64,000 bases of DNA from Candidatus Jettenia caeni (GTDB lineage: Bacteria > Planctomycetota > Brocadiia > Brocadiales > Brocadiaceae), in the NCBI GenBank assembly GCA_000296795.1, contig BAFH01000004.1, forward strand, positions 1,116,001 to 1,180,000. Reading direction: 5' to 3'. The position numbers and the translations under genes were made by a program. How positions within the stretch are numbered: the first letter of the stretch is position 1; each line of letters starts with the position of its first letter. The notes under the pieces are model-generated. The model was not told the DNA's origin, searched no databases, and was given only the letters and a program-made list of their open reading frames with translations. This document shows positions 37,507 through 46,862 of the stretch, one piece after another.

Positions 37507-37618
37507 AGGGCACATTGACTTCAATTGGCTTTTCAATCTTCTTCGCTGGTTCAATTGTCCCTGATTGAATCATACGTTTGAACTGACTCGAGGCTTCGAA
37601 TATGTCTCCAAAAATCAT
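37496..37618 (-). CDS. possible small hypothetical protein
   Basis: A 40-codon minus-strand frame (start MIFGDIFEASSQFKRM) follows the cytochrome gene by 29 bp and overlaps the last bases of the convergent PRPP-synthetase-like gene. Its composition looks protein-like, but the ribosome-binding site is weak (GAGGAA lies too far upstream). It could equally be the tail of a lost gene. Confidence 0.25.
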   Translation of the reverse strand: MIFGDIFEASSQFKRMIQSGTIEPAKKIEKPIEVNVPFNL

Positions 37619-37647
37619 TTACTCTAGATTTTGAAATTCCTCAACAT

Positions 37648-39075
37648 TTATAGAGATTTTAAGTATTCTACAAGATTATTTATCTGCTGATCACTCAAGC
37701 TAAGGTTTAAGGTTGTATTGTAATGTTTGACTACATCTTTCAACGTTGCAAATCGACCATCATGAAAGAATCGGCCTTTATTTTTTTGTTTCATAAAAAT
37801 ACCAAACTCACGTATGAAAAGTCCCTCCAGATTCGCTGTCTTATATCGATTATCCGGCGCCCGGTTGGCCTGAAAACTATCAATACCAATATCCTCAGGC
37901 TCATGGAGGTTCCATCCCGGCTCAGACCACAACGGCGTAATATGGCAGTTATTACACTCACCCTTCCCCTCAAAGATTTCTTTTCCACGCTCGGCAGCAT
38001 CTTTATCAAAATGAATACCCGCCTTTGGCTTTGGCGCAGGAAGGGATAGCTGATAAAAATGGAGCGCCGGAAGTTTTGAGGTAATGAGATCTTCGTCTGG
38101 TTTTGCCCGCAAATTCCCAAAACCCTCTTTAGCAGCTATGGGAAATTTAGAAGCATCGTCGAGACGAGGATCAAAAAATGTGCCCTTGCCATGCAATTCT
38201 ATGTTAGCTACAAAGGCATTCCAATAGGTAACTGTACCCCATGCGCCGGTCCAGGTATGCAGGTTAAAGCCCGCCAGACCAAAGGCGTTGGGAATCATCG
38301 TTGCCGCAGAGCCTCCATCCGGTCTAAAACCTTTGCCATCGAGCAGAAGCTCTGCATCAAATTTTCCAGGTCCCCAAGAATTGAGCACTTTTTTTACTAT
38401 CTCTACACTGGTATTTAGTATAGTAGCAATGACATTTAGATTAGGGGAAAGAGCAGTGATAGAGCCAACATCAAGATCGCTATTGGCCCAACCATCCAAT
38501 CGTTCACCGATACCGAAGATTAAAGAATTATTAACGGTAGAGTGACAAAGTGAACATTGGAAACCTATCGATTTAAGAGTGCCATCATCATTGAAGAAAC
38601 CCGTGACGCCGACAATTGCGTTACGCTTGAGCAGGAGTAGGGTATTGTTTGGGTCATCAAGATTAAGATTCCCTTCTTTTATTTTTCTAATAATATGCTT
38701 AGGCAGCGCCTTCACATCAATTTTTAGCCCCAATGCTAATGCCTTTTTAGGACTTACTTTTTCGATAGATTTATGGAGTTGAAGTTTATCTCCCCAAAAT
38801 TCCTCATCACCGTAGGTATCAAACCGGAAGATACGCTGGCCCTCAGTAATAAAATTCGATACACCCGATTCAGATTTCTGTACTGGAGCAACTGACATTT
38901 CGATGAGCGGGTTTAGTTTCTGTTCTATCCCTGCTGGGTCATCTCCTTCTGTAGTCTGTTTCTGCTCTGCGCCTATCGAAGCTTTTCTACTTGAGAAGGC
39001 AAACCCAAGAGTCACAATAAGTAGAATAACAGGTATTACTATAGCCTCTGTCCGTAATTTGATCTGAGAACACAT
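37648..39075 (-). CDS. di-heme c-type cytochrome, cytochrome-c-peroxidase-like
   Basis: A 475-residue exported protein with an N-terminal membrane segment (about 11-27). Two CxxCH heme sites are present: CSLCH (174-178) and CNNCH (374-378). The spacing of about 200 residues, the C-terminal GRFFHDGRFATLKDVVKHYN and the NLVEYLKSL tail recall the MauG/CcpA peroxidase family, where the second heme lies in a C-terminal domain. An AGGAGC site before the ATG supports the start. It probably works in periplasmic (or anammoxosome) electron transfer or peroxide reduction. It stands alone as a single gene. Confidence 0.83.
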   Translation of the reverse strand: MCSQIKLRTEAIVIPVILLIVTLGFAFSSRKASIGAEQKQTTEGDDPAGIEQKLNPLIEMSVAPVQKSESGVSNFITEGQRIFRFDTYGDEEFWGDKLQLHKSIEKVSPKKALALGLKIDVKALPKHIIRKIKEGNLNLDDPNNTLLLLKRNAIVGVTGFFNDDGTLKSIGFQCSLCHSTVNNSLIFGIGERLDGWANSDLDVGSITALSPNLNVIATILNTSVEIVKKVLNSWGPGKFDAELLLDGKGFRPDGGSAATMIPNAFGLAGFNLHTWTGAWGTVTYWNAFVANIELHGKGTFFDPRLDDASKFPIAAKEGFGNLRAKPDEDLITSKLPALHFYQLSLPAPKPKAGIHFDKDAAERGKEIFEGKGECNNCHITPLWSEPGWNLHEPEDIGIDSFQANRAPDNRYKTANLEGLFIREFGIFMKQKNKGRFFHDGRFATLKDVVKHYNTTLNLSLSDQQINNLVEYLKSL

Positions 39076-39870
39076 TTTTCTTGCTCCTTTCTGCGGCGAG
39101 ATCTAATCTACAACCAAAACTGATTCCCTCTGCAATACGGTAAATTTAAAAGACACAGTCAAAAACATTCAAGATTTAATAATTATCTATAGCCAGCAAA
39201 TAATTTTTAATGAAGATTTATTTTCTACAGATATTCCTTAAGATAAAAATGGTTCTTTCATACTCATGAAAACAACTTCCCTAACGCTTAATCCAAAGGT
39301 ATAAGCGCGTATTTGATAAATGTATCTTTATAGAACAAATAACATACCTGTAAGATGAATTATTGATAGAAATTCTTATTAGGATAAAAAATATATATAA
39401 GCCTTTGGAAAATAATTGGTTATGGTTATCGTACAGATATTCGATACGATATCATTGATTTTGAGAAGCTGGTTTTTTATGCATACATACACCTGCACAA
39501 TTATTAAATACTATTCTTAAGTAGCTACTTTAAAAATAGATGCGATATATTATAATATGTTTGTAAAAGCATACCTTCGATATGAGATTACATGCATCTT
39601 GCAGAGACGATTTTACACCAAATGAAAGGTATACGTAAATCACAAGTTTCAGTTGACCCTCATAATCCCCACTATTTTTATTGTATATTCTCAAGCCACA
39701 ATCAAGGTTTTTTCAACTGAAATTAGTTTTACAATTAAATTTCACAACAAAACTATTTTTCTTGAGAAAAATTTATCTTTTTATATTATTTTTTGGTATA
39801 AAAAAGGTAATTAATTGGTAATATTAAAACAAACTTATAGACCCGGGTTTTGAGGGTAACCTTTTAATCC
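39076..39870. other. long AT-rich gene-free stretch
   Basis: Almost 800 bases between the cytochrome gene and the insertion-sequence relic. I see no ORF with support, no RNA gene and no strong repeat; several runs of A and T occur near 39730-39840. It should include the cytochrome promoter at its left end. Confidence 0.5.
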
Positions 39871-40722
39871 CTAGGACTTACGCATTTACTAACAAATAGT
39901 GAGTAACAGAAAATCTGGTAAGAGAGGCTTTTTGCTCATACCAGAAATTTGTTCTTTGATACGTCTTGTTTCCAATTTTATAAAAGCAAGAAAAGAGACA
40001 AATATATGGGTTAGCTGGGAAGCCGCTAACGTGGAATAACACTTCTCTATTCCCGTCGTTTGTTTAATACCTCTATGGAACTCTTCTATTTTCCATCTCT
40101 GATGGAAATGCTCTGTAAACGTATCGTAATCGGTTAAGGTTAAATCATTACTTGCCACATAGGTAATGTCTCCGTTTGTGTGGACTATCTTATCATGAAA
40201 GTGATCATTCTTGGTCTTGTCATCATTTTCTCTCTGGTATATTCTATAATCAATAGGAATGAATTCATCGCCTTTTGTCCAGAGTAAGTTTACCAGAGAA
40301 ATACCATTCATGACTTTATGCTCTTTCCCACTGTACTGTTTTTTCGCTAGTTCATTGGCTTTTGAGTATCGTTTATCAAGCAGAGTATCATCGCAGATTA
40401 CATACCCTGTTGTTTTATCAACTAAGGGTTTGACCTGATTCCATAACTGTGAAGGAGTAAAGTTTGAACTTGCCAGGAAACGAGAGATTGAGTCATGACT
40501 GATATCTTCAAAAGGCGCTACCTTTGAAAGTTCTACACCAGAATATCGGTTCTGATTGGCAATCAAGAAATTGGTGTATAATGGTAAAGAACATTTTTGT
40601 TTTTGCATAATTTTATGACCTCTTATACTTTTATCGGTTATTAAAGATTTTCTACTTCTTTAATTATCTCATAAAATTATGCACTGTAAAGATTGGCCTA
40701 AGGCCAATCGCGTAAGTCCTAG
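39871..40722 (-). mobile_element. IS4/IS701-type insertion sequence, internal-deletion derivative
   Basis: The element is bounded by 13-bp perfect terminal inverted repeats CTAGGACTTACGC (39871-39883) and GCGTAAGTCCTAG (40710-40722). Just inside the right end lies the palindrome GATTGGCCTAAGGCCAATC (40691-40709). It encloses one transposase frame (39889-40608) that lacks its centre. Obvious target-site duplications are not seen (CCTTTTAATCC left, AATTGTGAGG right). With intact ends it could still be mobilised by a full-length relative. Confidence 0.85.
39889..40608 (-). pseudogene. IS4/IS701-type transposase, internally deleted
   Basis: A 239-residue frame starting MQKQKCSLPLYTNFLI. The N-terminal DDE part is present with the first Asp in VICDDTLLDKRY, and the C-terminal catalytic Glu region is present in WKIEEFHRGIKQTTGIEKC. 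Between KNDHFHD and KIVHTNGDITYVASNDL the block that normally carries the second catalytic Asp (FDSWY-like) is absent, a loss of roughly 70-90 residues that keeps the frame. The product cannot be an active transposase. Confidence 0.85.
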
Positions 40723-40740
40723 AATTGTGAGGAATAGAGA

Positions 40741-41034
40741 ATGAAATCATATAAGAAGATAGAAGACATTCTCAAAAAACACAAAAAAGAACTAGCTGAG
40801 AAATATAGGGTAAAAGAAATAGGGATATTTGGTTCTTATGCTAGAGGGGAGCAAAAAAAGAGAAGTGATGTAGATATCCTTGTTGAGTTTGAAGAGGTTC
40901 CTGACCTGTTTAAGTTTCTCGAACTTGAAAGATATCTTGAAGAACTTCTTGGAGTGAGAGTCGATCTTGTCAGGAAAGAGGCATTAAGAGAAGAATTAAA
41001 AGATACAGTATTAAATGAAGTAGTCAATATATGA
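40741..41034 (+). CDS. MntA-type nucleotidyltransferase antitoxin
   Basis: A 97-residue minimal nucleotidyltransferase. The signature GSYARGEQKKRSDVDILVEF contains the GSx10DxD catalytic motif, intact. In MntA/HepT pairs this enzyme AMPylates the HEPN toxin HepT and so silences it. Its stop overlaps the ATG of the hepT remnant (ATGA), the normal arrangement. Here the toxin is broken, so this antitoxin is either a relic or serves another target. It lies 18 bp to the right of the IS relic. Confidence 0.85.
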   Translation: MKSYKKIEDILKKHKKELAEKYRVKEIGIFGSYARGEQKKRSDVDILVEFEEVPDLFKFLELERYLEELLGVRVDLVRKEALREELKDTVLNEVVNI

Positions 41035-41374
41035 AACGAGATTATAGTCTTTTTATCAAGGACACCTTGGAGGCTATAAAGAAGATTGAGAATTCGTTGG
41101 CAATATGAACTTTGATGAATTTGTCAGGGATGACAAAACTGCCAGTGCTGTAATAAGAAAACTTGAGATAATAGGTAAAGCTTCTAAAAATATTCCAGAA
41201 TCTATAAGAAAAAAGTAAGAAGTACTACCATGGAAGGATATGGCGAGAATGAGGGATAAGATAAGCCATGTATACTTTGGAGTAGATTATGAAATTGTAT
41301 GGAAAGTTATAAAGGAGAGATTGCCTGAAGTAAAACCAATAATTCATCAAATTTTAGAAGATATTACAAAATGA
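41031..41374 (+). pseudogene. HepT-type HEPN toxin, frameshifted and with a stop codon
   Basis: The first frame reads MKRDYSLFIKDTLEAIKKIE and ends at 41106-41108. A frame shift restores MNFDEFVRDDKTASAVIRKLEI up to a TAA near 41217. After that stop the same family reading continues as VLPWKDMARMRDKISHVYFG and ends LPEVKPIIHQILEDITK. Together these match HepT/DUF86 over its whole length, and the RNase motif Rx4HxY survives as RDKISHVY. One frameshift and one nonsense codon therefore inactivate it. Confidence 0.85.
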
Positions 41375-41883
41375 CCAGAAGCCATCTAAAACTTTAGTTC
41401 TGCATCTCTATACATTGTCACTTTTCTTAAATGTGTTCAATCTCTTTTTCTGCAAATTTTTATCATTTCTCCAGGACACAGGATTCTTTAAATCTTTACA
41501 ATACAGAAGATTAAAGAATGCCGTGATTAGTTTACTCTCATTTTATTATTTTAAAATAAGATTTATAACAACTATACAAATCTCATTTCTTCCAAATTCC
41601 TATCTGAATATACATTTATATTTGTGAACAATGTATTTTTCCTTGCCACCCAAAACAAGCCTGTAATTACTTTTATCTTATCAGCTTTATTACTCTCACG
41701 CATGACTACTGCGCCACTCAATACGTGATTACTTAAAATATTATTGAAATAACTTTTTAAATTACCTATTATACTTCGTGCCAATCAGTGTGATAATAAC
41801 CCTTCGAACGAGATGGAAAAGTTCAAAAGTTGAATATTCTTAAAAATCTTCTTAAAGCTTTAAAATAAGAGTGAAATTATTGC
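41375..41883. other. gene-free stretch between the hepT remnant and hsdM
   Basis: About 500 AT-rich bases. Short open frames exist on both strands (for example 41572-41784 minus, which would need a TTG start) but none resembles a family I know. The hsdM promoter should lie at its right end. Confidence 0.4.
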
Positions 41884-43899
41884 ATGATAAATCATAGTAA
41901 AGTAAAAGAACTAGCTAATTTTATATGGAGCATAGCAGACCTGTTGCGCCATGATTATAAGCAGGCCGATTATGGCAAGGTTATTCTCCCCATGACGGTT
42001 CTCAGGCGTCTTGATTGTGTTCTGGAACCCACAAAGCAGAAGGTACTTGATTACCTGCCAAAAATTAAGTCAATGAACATCAAGAATGCCGAACCGGTTC
42101 TCAATAAAGTTGCTAGTTTCAATTTTCACAATATCAGCAAGTATACATTTAAAAAGCTTAAAGAAGATCCTAACCATATCGCCGCTAATCTGAGAAATTT
42201 TATCAATGGCTTTTCGTCAAATGGCCGGGAGATTATTGAGTATTTCAGCTTCAATGACCACATAACCCGTCTTGATGAGGCAAATCTCCTCTTTCTTGTT
42301 GTAAGTCGCTTTTCTGAAGTAGACCTTCATCCCGATACCGTTGATAATACAACAATGGGTTATATCTTTGAGGAACTTATCAGGAAATTTTCCGAATTAT
42401 CAAACGAAACAGCCGGAGAACACTTCACTCCACGCGAAGTCATCAGGTTGATGGTTAACGTCCTTTTTCTTGAAGATAGAAGGGCCTTGACAGCCAAAGG
42501 CATAGTTCGTACGATTTACGATCCGGCATGTGGGACGGGCGGTATGCTTTCTATTGCTGCTGATTACTTGCAAGAATTAAATCCAGAATCTAAACCAGTA
42601 GTTTTTGGACAAGAAATCAATCCGGAATCGTATGCAATATGCAAATCCGATATGCTTATCAAGGGACAGGAAGTCAGTAATATCAAGTTTGGAAATATTT
42701 TTACGATAGACGGGCTGGAGAATGAGAAATTCGATTACATGCTCTCCAATCCACCCTTTGGGGTAGAATGGAAAAAGGTAGAAAAGGAAGTCCGCAAGGA
42801 GTATGAAACAAAGGGCTTTGCTGGACGATTTGGCGCCGGCCTTCCTCGTATCAGCGATGGTTCCTTCCTCTTCCTGCAACACATGATATCAAAGATGAAA
42901 CCTACCAACGGTGGATCACGTATCGCCATCGTTTTTAATGGTTCACCACTATTCTCAGGAGGTGCGGGCAGCGGGGAAAGCGAAATCCGAAAATGGATTA
43001 TCGAAAACGACATGATCGAGGCTATTATTGCCTTGCCTGACCAACTATTTTACAACACGGGTATTTTTACCTATGTATGGATTGTAACAAACAGAAAGAC
43101 CAAACAGCGTAAGGGAAAAATACAACTCATCAATGCGGTCGATTTTTTCGTAAAGATGACCCGCAGTCTTGGGAACAAACGCAACGAGATCAGTGAGGAT
43201 CAGATTGCGGAAATAACAAAGATTTACGGTGACTTTAAAGAAGACGAATACTGCAAGATTTTTGACAATGGCGATTTCGGTTACTGGCGCATAACCGTTG
43301 AAAGACCGCTTCGCCTTAATTTTCAGGCATCTGAAGACCACATCGCGTTATTGGAAAACGAAACTGCCTTCCAGAATCTTGCAAAGTCAAATAAGAAAGG
43401 TGCTGCTGGGACAAAAGAGGCTGAGGAAGGCAGGAAGGAGCAGGAACGTATACGAGAGATTTTGAGAGAAATGGATGTAACAAAGATTTACAAAAACCGG
43501 GATGAGTTTGAGTCAGCGCTTGATGAGCAATTCAAGAAGGATGGATATGCCCTTACGGCGCCTATCAGAAAGTCCATTATGAACGCACTCTCCGAGCGTG
43601 ACGGGACGACCGATATCTGTGTTGACAAAAAAGGCAATCCAGAACCTGATGCGCAATTGAGAGATTATGAGAACGTCCCTCTGAAAGACGATATCCAGGC
43701 ATATTTCAAACGAGAAGTATTGCCTCATGTGCCGGATGCATGGATTGATGAGAGCAAGACTATCAAGGGGTACGAAGTCAATTTCACGAAATATTTTTAT
43801 AAATACAAACCCTTACGCAGTCTGGAAGAAATACGCAATGACATTTTAGCTCTTGAATCCGAAACCGATGGTATGATTAAGGAAGTTATTCAACGATGA
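41884..43899 (+). CDS. hsdM: type I restriction-modification DNA methyltransferase subunit
   Basis: A 671-residue N6-adenine methyltransferase subunit. An N-terminal helical HsdM domain (ELANFIWSIADLLRHDYK) precedes the methylase fold with SAM motif DPACGTGGM (about 212-220) and the catalytic NPPF (about 289-292). HsdM is usually near 500-550 residues; here about 150 extra residues form a charged C-terminal region (from about 500) containing GTKEAEEGRKEQERIREIL, probably helical. It works with HsdS to methylate host DNA. Its stop overlaps the hsdS start by 4 bp (ATGA). Confidence 0.93.
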   Translation: MINHSKVKELANFIWSIADLLRHDYKQADYGKVILPMTVLRRLDCVLEPTKQKVLDYLPKIKSMNIKNAEPVLNKVASFNFHNISKYTFKKLKEDPNHIAANLRNFINGFSSNGREIIEYFSFNDHITRLDEANLLFLVVSRFSEVDLHPDTVDNTTMGYIFEELIRKFSELSNETAGEHFTPREVIRLMVNVLFLEDRRALTAKGIVRTIYDPACGTGGMLSIAADYLQELNPESKPVVFGQEINPESYAICKSDMLIKGQEVSNIKFGNIFTIDGLENEKFDYMLSNPPFGVEWKKVEKEVRKEYETKGFAGRFGAGLPRISDGSFLFLQHMISKMKPTNGGSRIAIVFNGSPLFSGGAGSGESEIRKWIIENDMIEAIIALPDQLFYNTGIFTYVWIVTNRKTKQRKGKIQLINAVDFFVKMTRSLGNKRNEISEDQIAEITKIYGDFKEDEYCKIFDNGDFGYWRITVERPLRLNFQASEDHIALLENETAFQNLAKSNKKGAAGTKEAEEGRKEQERIREILREMDVTKIYKNRDEFESALDEQFKKDGYALTAPIRKSIMNALSERDGTTDICVDKKGNPEPDAQLRDYENVPLKDDIQAYFKREVLPHVPDAWIDESKTIKGYEVNFTKYFYKYKPLRSLEEIRNDILALESETDGMIKEVIQR

Positions 43900-45233
43900 A
43901 GCGATACGACAAATACAAACCATCCAAAATTCCTTGGATTGGCAATATACCGTGCCATTGGTATGTGAAGAAATTAAGGTTTATATCAGATGTTCAATTT
44001 AGCAATGTTGACAAGAAGATAGTAGAAGGAGAGCAGGAGATAAAATTATGTAACTATTTGGATGTCTATAACAATGACTTTATTGGAAAGGACATTGATT
44101 TCATGATTTCAACTGCTTCCTTGGCAGAAATTGAGAAATTCCGACTAAAGGCAGGTGATGTTTTAGCAACAAAAGATTCAGAAGACCCTAATGATATCGG
44201 AGTTCCTGCTTTGGTTAAGGATGATTTTGAAGATGTGATTTGTGGATATCATTTGGCACAAATCAGGCCTTCGAAGACTGCCCTTTTAGGTATGTATCTT
44301 TTCAGGTTATTACAATCAGATATTATTAGACAGCATTTTGCTACTCAAGCCAATGGAATTACTCGTTTTGGTTTATCTGTCAGTTCTTTTAAAGATTTGC
44401 AAGTTCTTCTTCCATCCCTTCCCGAACAAACCGTCATTGCCCGCTACTTAGACAAAAAAACTGCCCAAATCGATGATCTTATTACCAAAAAGCAACGACT
44501 CATTGAGCTTTTGAAGGAAGAACGTGCGGCAATCATCAATCAAGTCGTTACCAAAGGAATCAATCCCCATGTGAAAATGAAGGATTCGAGGATTGAATGG
44601 TTGGGGAAAATTCCGGAGCATTGGGAGGTAAAAAGGCTAAAATATATAGCAGATATAAATAGTGAATCTCTCCCTGAAAATACTAATTCTGATTATGAAC
44701 TTGAATATATTGATATTGGGAATGTTACACTTGGTTCAATAATAAATAAGCCGGAAAGGATGTTATTTAAGAATGCTCCATCGCGTGCAAGACGAATTTC
44801 GAGAAAGGGTGACACGATTGTTTCTACGGTAAGAACTTACTTGAAAGCCATTACTTATATCGATATTGATAAGTCAAATTTAGTAGTATCTACTGGGTTT
44901 ACAGTTGTACGACCAAGAGATACGCTTGAGAAAAAATTTATTTCGTATTTACTAACGAGTGAAGTTCTTGTTGAAACAGTATGTTCCTTATCTGTTGGTG
45001 TAAGTTATCCAGCAGTTAATGCTAGCGATATTGGTAATCTCTTGGTTTGGTATCCTAAAGATAAAAATGAGCAATCAATAATTGTAAAGTATATCGAACA
45101 AGAAGCCTTCCGTATCAACCAAACTATCACAAAAATTCAACAAGAAATTAAGTTATTACAAGAATACCGCACAGCCCTTATTTCTGAGGTGGTTACCGGT
45201 AAAATTGATGTTCGGGATGAGGTTGTAGCATGA
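43896..45233 (+). CDS. hsdS: type I restriction-modification specificity subunit
   Basis: A 445-residue HsdS with two target-recognition domains, each introduced by a similar phrase: IPWIGNIPCHWYVKKLRF (about 12-29) and IEWLGKIPEHWEVKRLKY (about 230-247). Each is followed by a conserved helical spacer; LPEQTVIARYLDKKTAQID marks the first. The two halves recognise the two parts of a bipartite site. The site itself cannot be read from sequence. The gene overlaps hsdM and the following AlbA_2 gene by 4 bp each, so all three are translationally coupled. Confidence 0.93.
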   Translation: MKRYDKYKPSKIPWIGNIPCHWYVKKLRFISDVQFSNVDKKIVEGEQEIKLCNYLDVYNNDFIGKDIDFMISTASLAEIEKFRLKAGDVLATKDSEDPNDIGVPALVKDDFEDVICGYHLAQIRPSKTALLGMYLFRLLQSDIIRQHFATQANGITRFGLSVSSFKDLQVLLPSLPEQTVIARYLDKKTAQIDDLITKKQRLIELLKEERAAIINQVVTKGINPHVKMKDSRIEWLGKIPEHWEVKRLKYIADINSESLPENTNSDYELEYIDIGNVTLGSIINKPERMLFKNAPSRARRISRKGDTIVSTVRTYLKAITYIDIDKSNLVVSTGFTVVRPRDTLEKKFISYLLTSEVLVETVCSLSVGVSYPAVNASDIGNLLVWYPKDKNEQSIIVKYIEQEAFRINQTITKIQQEIKLLQEYRTALISEVVTGKIDVRDEVVA

Positions 45234-46684
45234 ATCAAGAAGAACTTGTAAAACTTGTTGATGAATTGTACAACATGCCGAAAGAAACTGAATGGGTAGA
45301 ATTTAAAGAGAACTACTATGATCCACAAGAAATTGGGGAATATATATCTGCTTTGTCAAATTCTGCCTGTCTCCATAACAAAAAACTTGGTTATCTTGTA
45401 TTTGGTATTGAAAATGCGACACATAAAGTCAAAGGTACGATATTTAAGCCTCGTGAGAAAAAGATAGGAAATGAAGAGCTTGAAAGTTGGCTCGCTCACA
45501 TGTTGAATCCCAGAATTGATTTTAAAATATTTGAGTTTACTTATCATGATCTGCCGTTGGTGCTATTCAGAATTGATCCTCCACATCATATACCTGTCAA
45601 ATTCGGTGGAGAAGCCTTTATTAGAATTGGTTCATATAAAAAGAAACTCAAAGACTATCCTGAAAAGGAGCGTAAAATATGGCAAAGAACAAGCAGCAAT
45701 GTTTTTGAAACTGAAATAGCTATAAAAGATCTTGATGCAGACACAGTCTTAAAATTACTGGATTATCAGGGCTATTTTATGCTTGTGAACATAGGTCTTC
45801 CTGCTAATAAGGACTCTATTCTTACAAAATTAAAGGAGGAAAAGTTAATTCAATCAACCGGTGGAAAGTATCATATTACTAATCTTGGTGGAATTCTTTT
45901 TGCAAGAAATCTGGCAGAGTTTGACAACCTTTCACGTAAAGTTGTCCGTGTTATAATTTATAAGGGAAAAGATAGGTATGAAACAATTAAGGAACAGCAA
46001 GGTGGCAAGGGTTATGCAATTGGATTTGAAGGTTTAATAAGCTTTATTAACGACAGGCTTTCTACAAATGAAGAAATTGGAAAGGCTTTTCGTAAAGAGG
46101 TTAAAATATATCCAGAACTAGCTATACGTGAACTTGTGGCAAATGCACTTATTCATCAGGATTTTAGCATGACTGGAACAGGGCCCATGATTGAAATCTT
46201 TGCTGATAGAATCGAAATAAGTAATCCTGGACGTCCTCTTATCGATACCTTACGTTTTATTGATCATGCGCCACAGTCGCGGAATGAAAAGCTCGCCTAT
46301 TTTATGAGACGTATTAATATTTGTGAAGAGCGTGGAAGCGGTATAGATAAAGTTGTACAATCAGTTGAGGTTTATCAATTACCAGCGCCAAAATTCATAG
46401 CTGAAGAATCCTTTTTCCGCGCAATTCTTCTTTCTCCTAAAACATTACGCCAAATGGATAAAGATGATAAAATAAGGGCATGTTATCAGCATTGCTCTTT
46501 GAAATATGTTTCAAATGATTTTATGACAAATCAGACTTTACGCCATCGCTTGAACGTAAATAATGAAAACTATCCTGTTATTTCAAGAATAATTGCAGAT
46601 ACCGCAAATGAAGGGTTAATAAAGGATTATGATCCTGAAAATAAATCGAGGAAATATGCAAAATATGTTCCATTTTGGGCATGA
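45230..46684 (+). CDS. AlbA_2 (Schlafen-like) domain plus HATPase_c_4-type ATP-binding protein
   Basis: A 484-residue protein. Residues about 10-140 form an AlbA_2/Schlafen-AAA_4 domain (ETEWVEFKENYYDPQEIGEY, then LGYLVFGIENATHKVKG). Residues about 290-400 form a GHKL-like ATP-binding part (RELVANALIHQDFSMTG, DRIEISNPGRPL, ERGSGIDKVV). Such proteins are often annotated as transcriptional regulators or RecG-like; several occur in defence loci. Its ATG overlaps the hsdS stop, and hsdR follows after 178 bp, so it is embedded in a type I R-M operon. Whether it acts as regulator, extra effector or RNA/DNA-binding accessory is unknown. Confidence 0.85.
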   Translation: MNQEELVKLVDELYNMPKETEWVEFKENYYDPQEIGEYISALSNSACLHNKKLGYLVFGIENATHKVKGTIFKPREKKIGNEELESWLAHMLNPRIDFKIFEFTYHDLPLVLFRIDPPHHIPVKFGGEAFIRIGSYKKKLKDYPEKERKIWQRTSSNVFETEIAIKDLDADTVLKLLDYQGYFMLVNIGLPANKDSILTKLKEEKLIQSTGGKYHITNLGGILFARNLAEFDNLSRKVVRVIIYKGKDRYETIKEQQGGKGYAIGFEGLISFINDRLSTNEEIGKAFRKEVKIYPELAIRELVANALIHQDFSMTGTGPMIEIFADRIEISNPGRPLIDTLRFIDHAPQSRNEKLAYFMRRINICEERGSGIDKVVQSVEVYQLPAPKFIAEESFFRAILLSPKTLRQMDKDDKIRACYQHCSLKYVSNDFMTNQTLRHRLNVNNENYPVISRIIADTANEGLIKDYDPENKSRKYAKYVPFWA

Positions 46685-46862
46685 TAAATAAATAACAACT
46701 ATAGTTATAAGCAGATTCTTATGTAACGGTCATGTAACTGAGAGAGATTCGATTATGTATAACTTATTTTATATCATGTAGTTGGTATTGTATGGCTTAT
46801 GTAACTAAAACACAGGATTAATCCATTTTAAGGCAAATATTATACAAAAAAGAATATCATCA

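Noticed and set aside
41572-41784. A 70-codon minus-strand frame upstream of hsdM
   Set aside because: It needs a TTG start, has no clear ribosome-binding site and no recognisable family.
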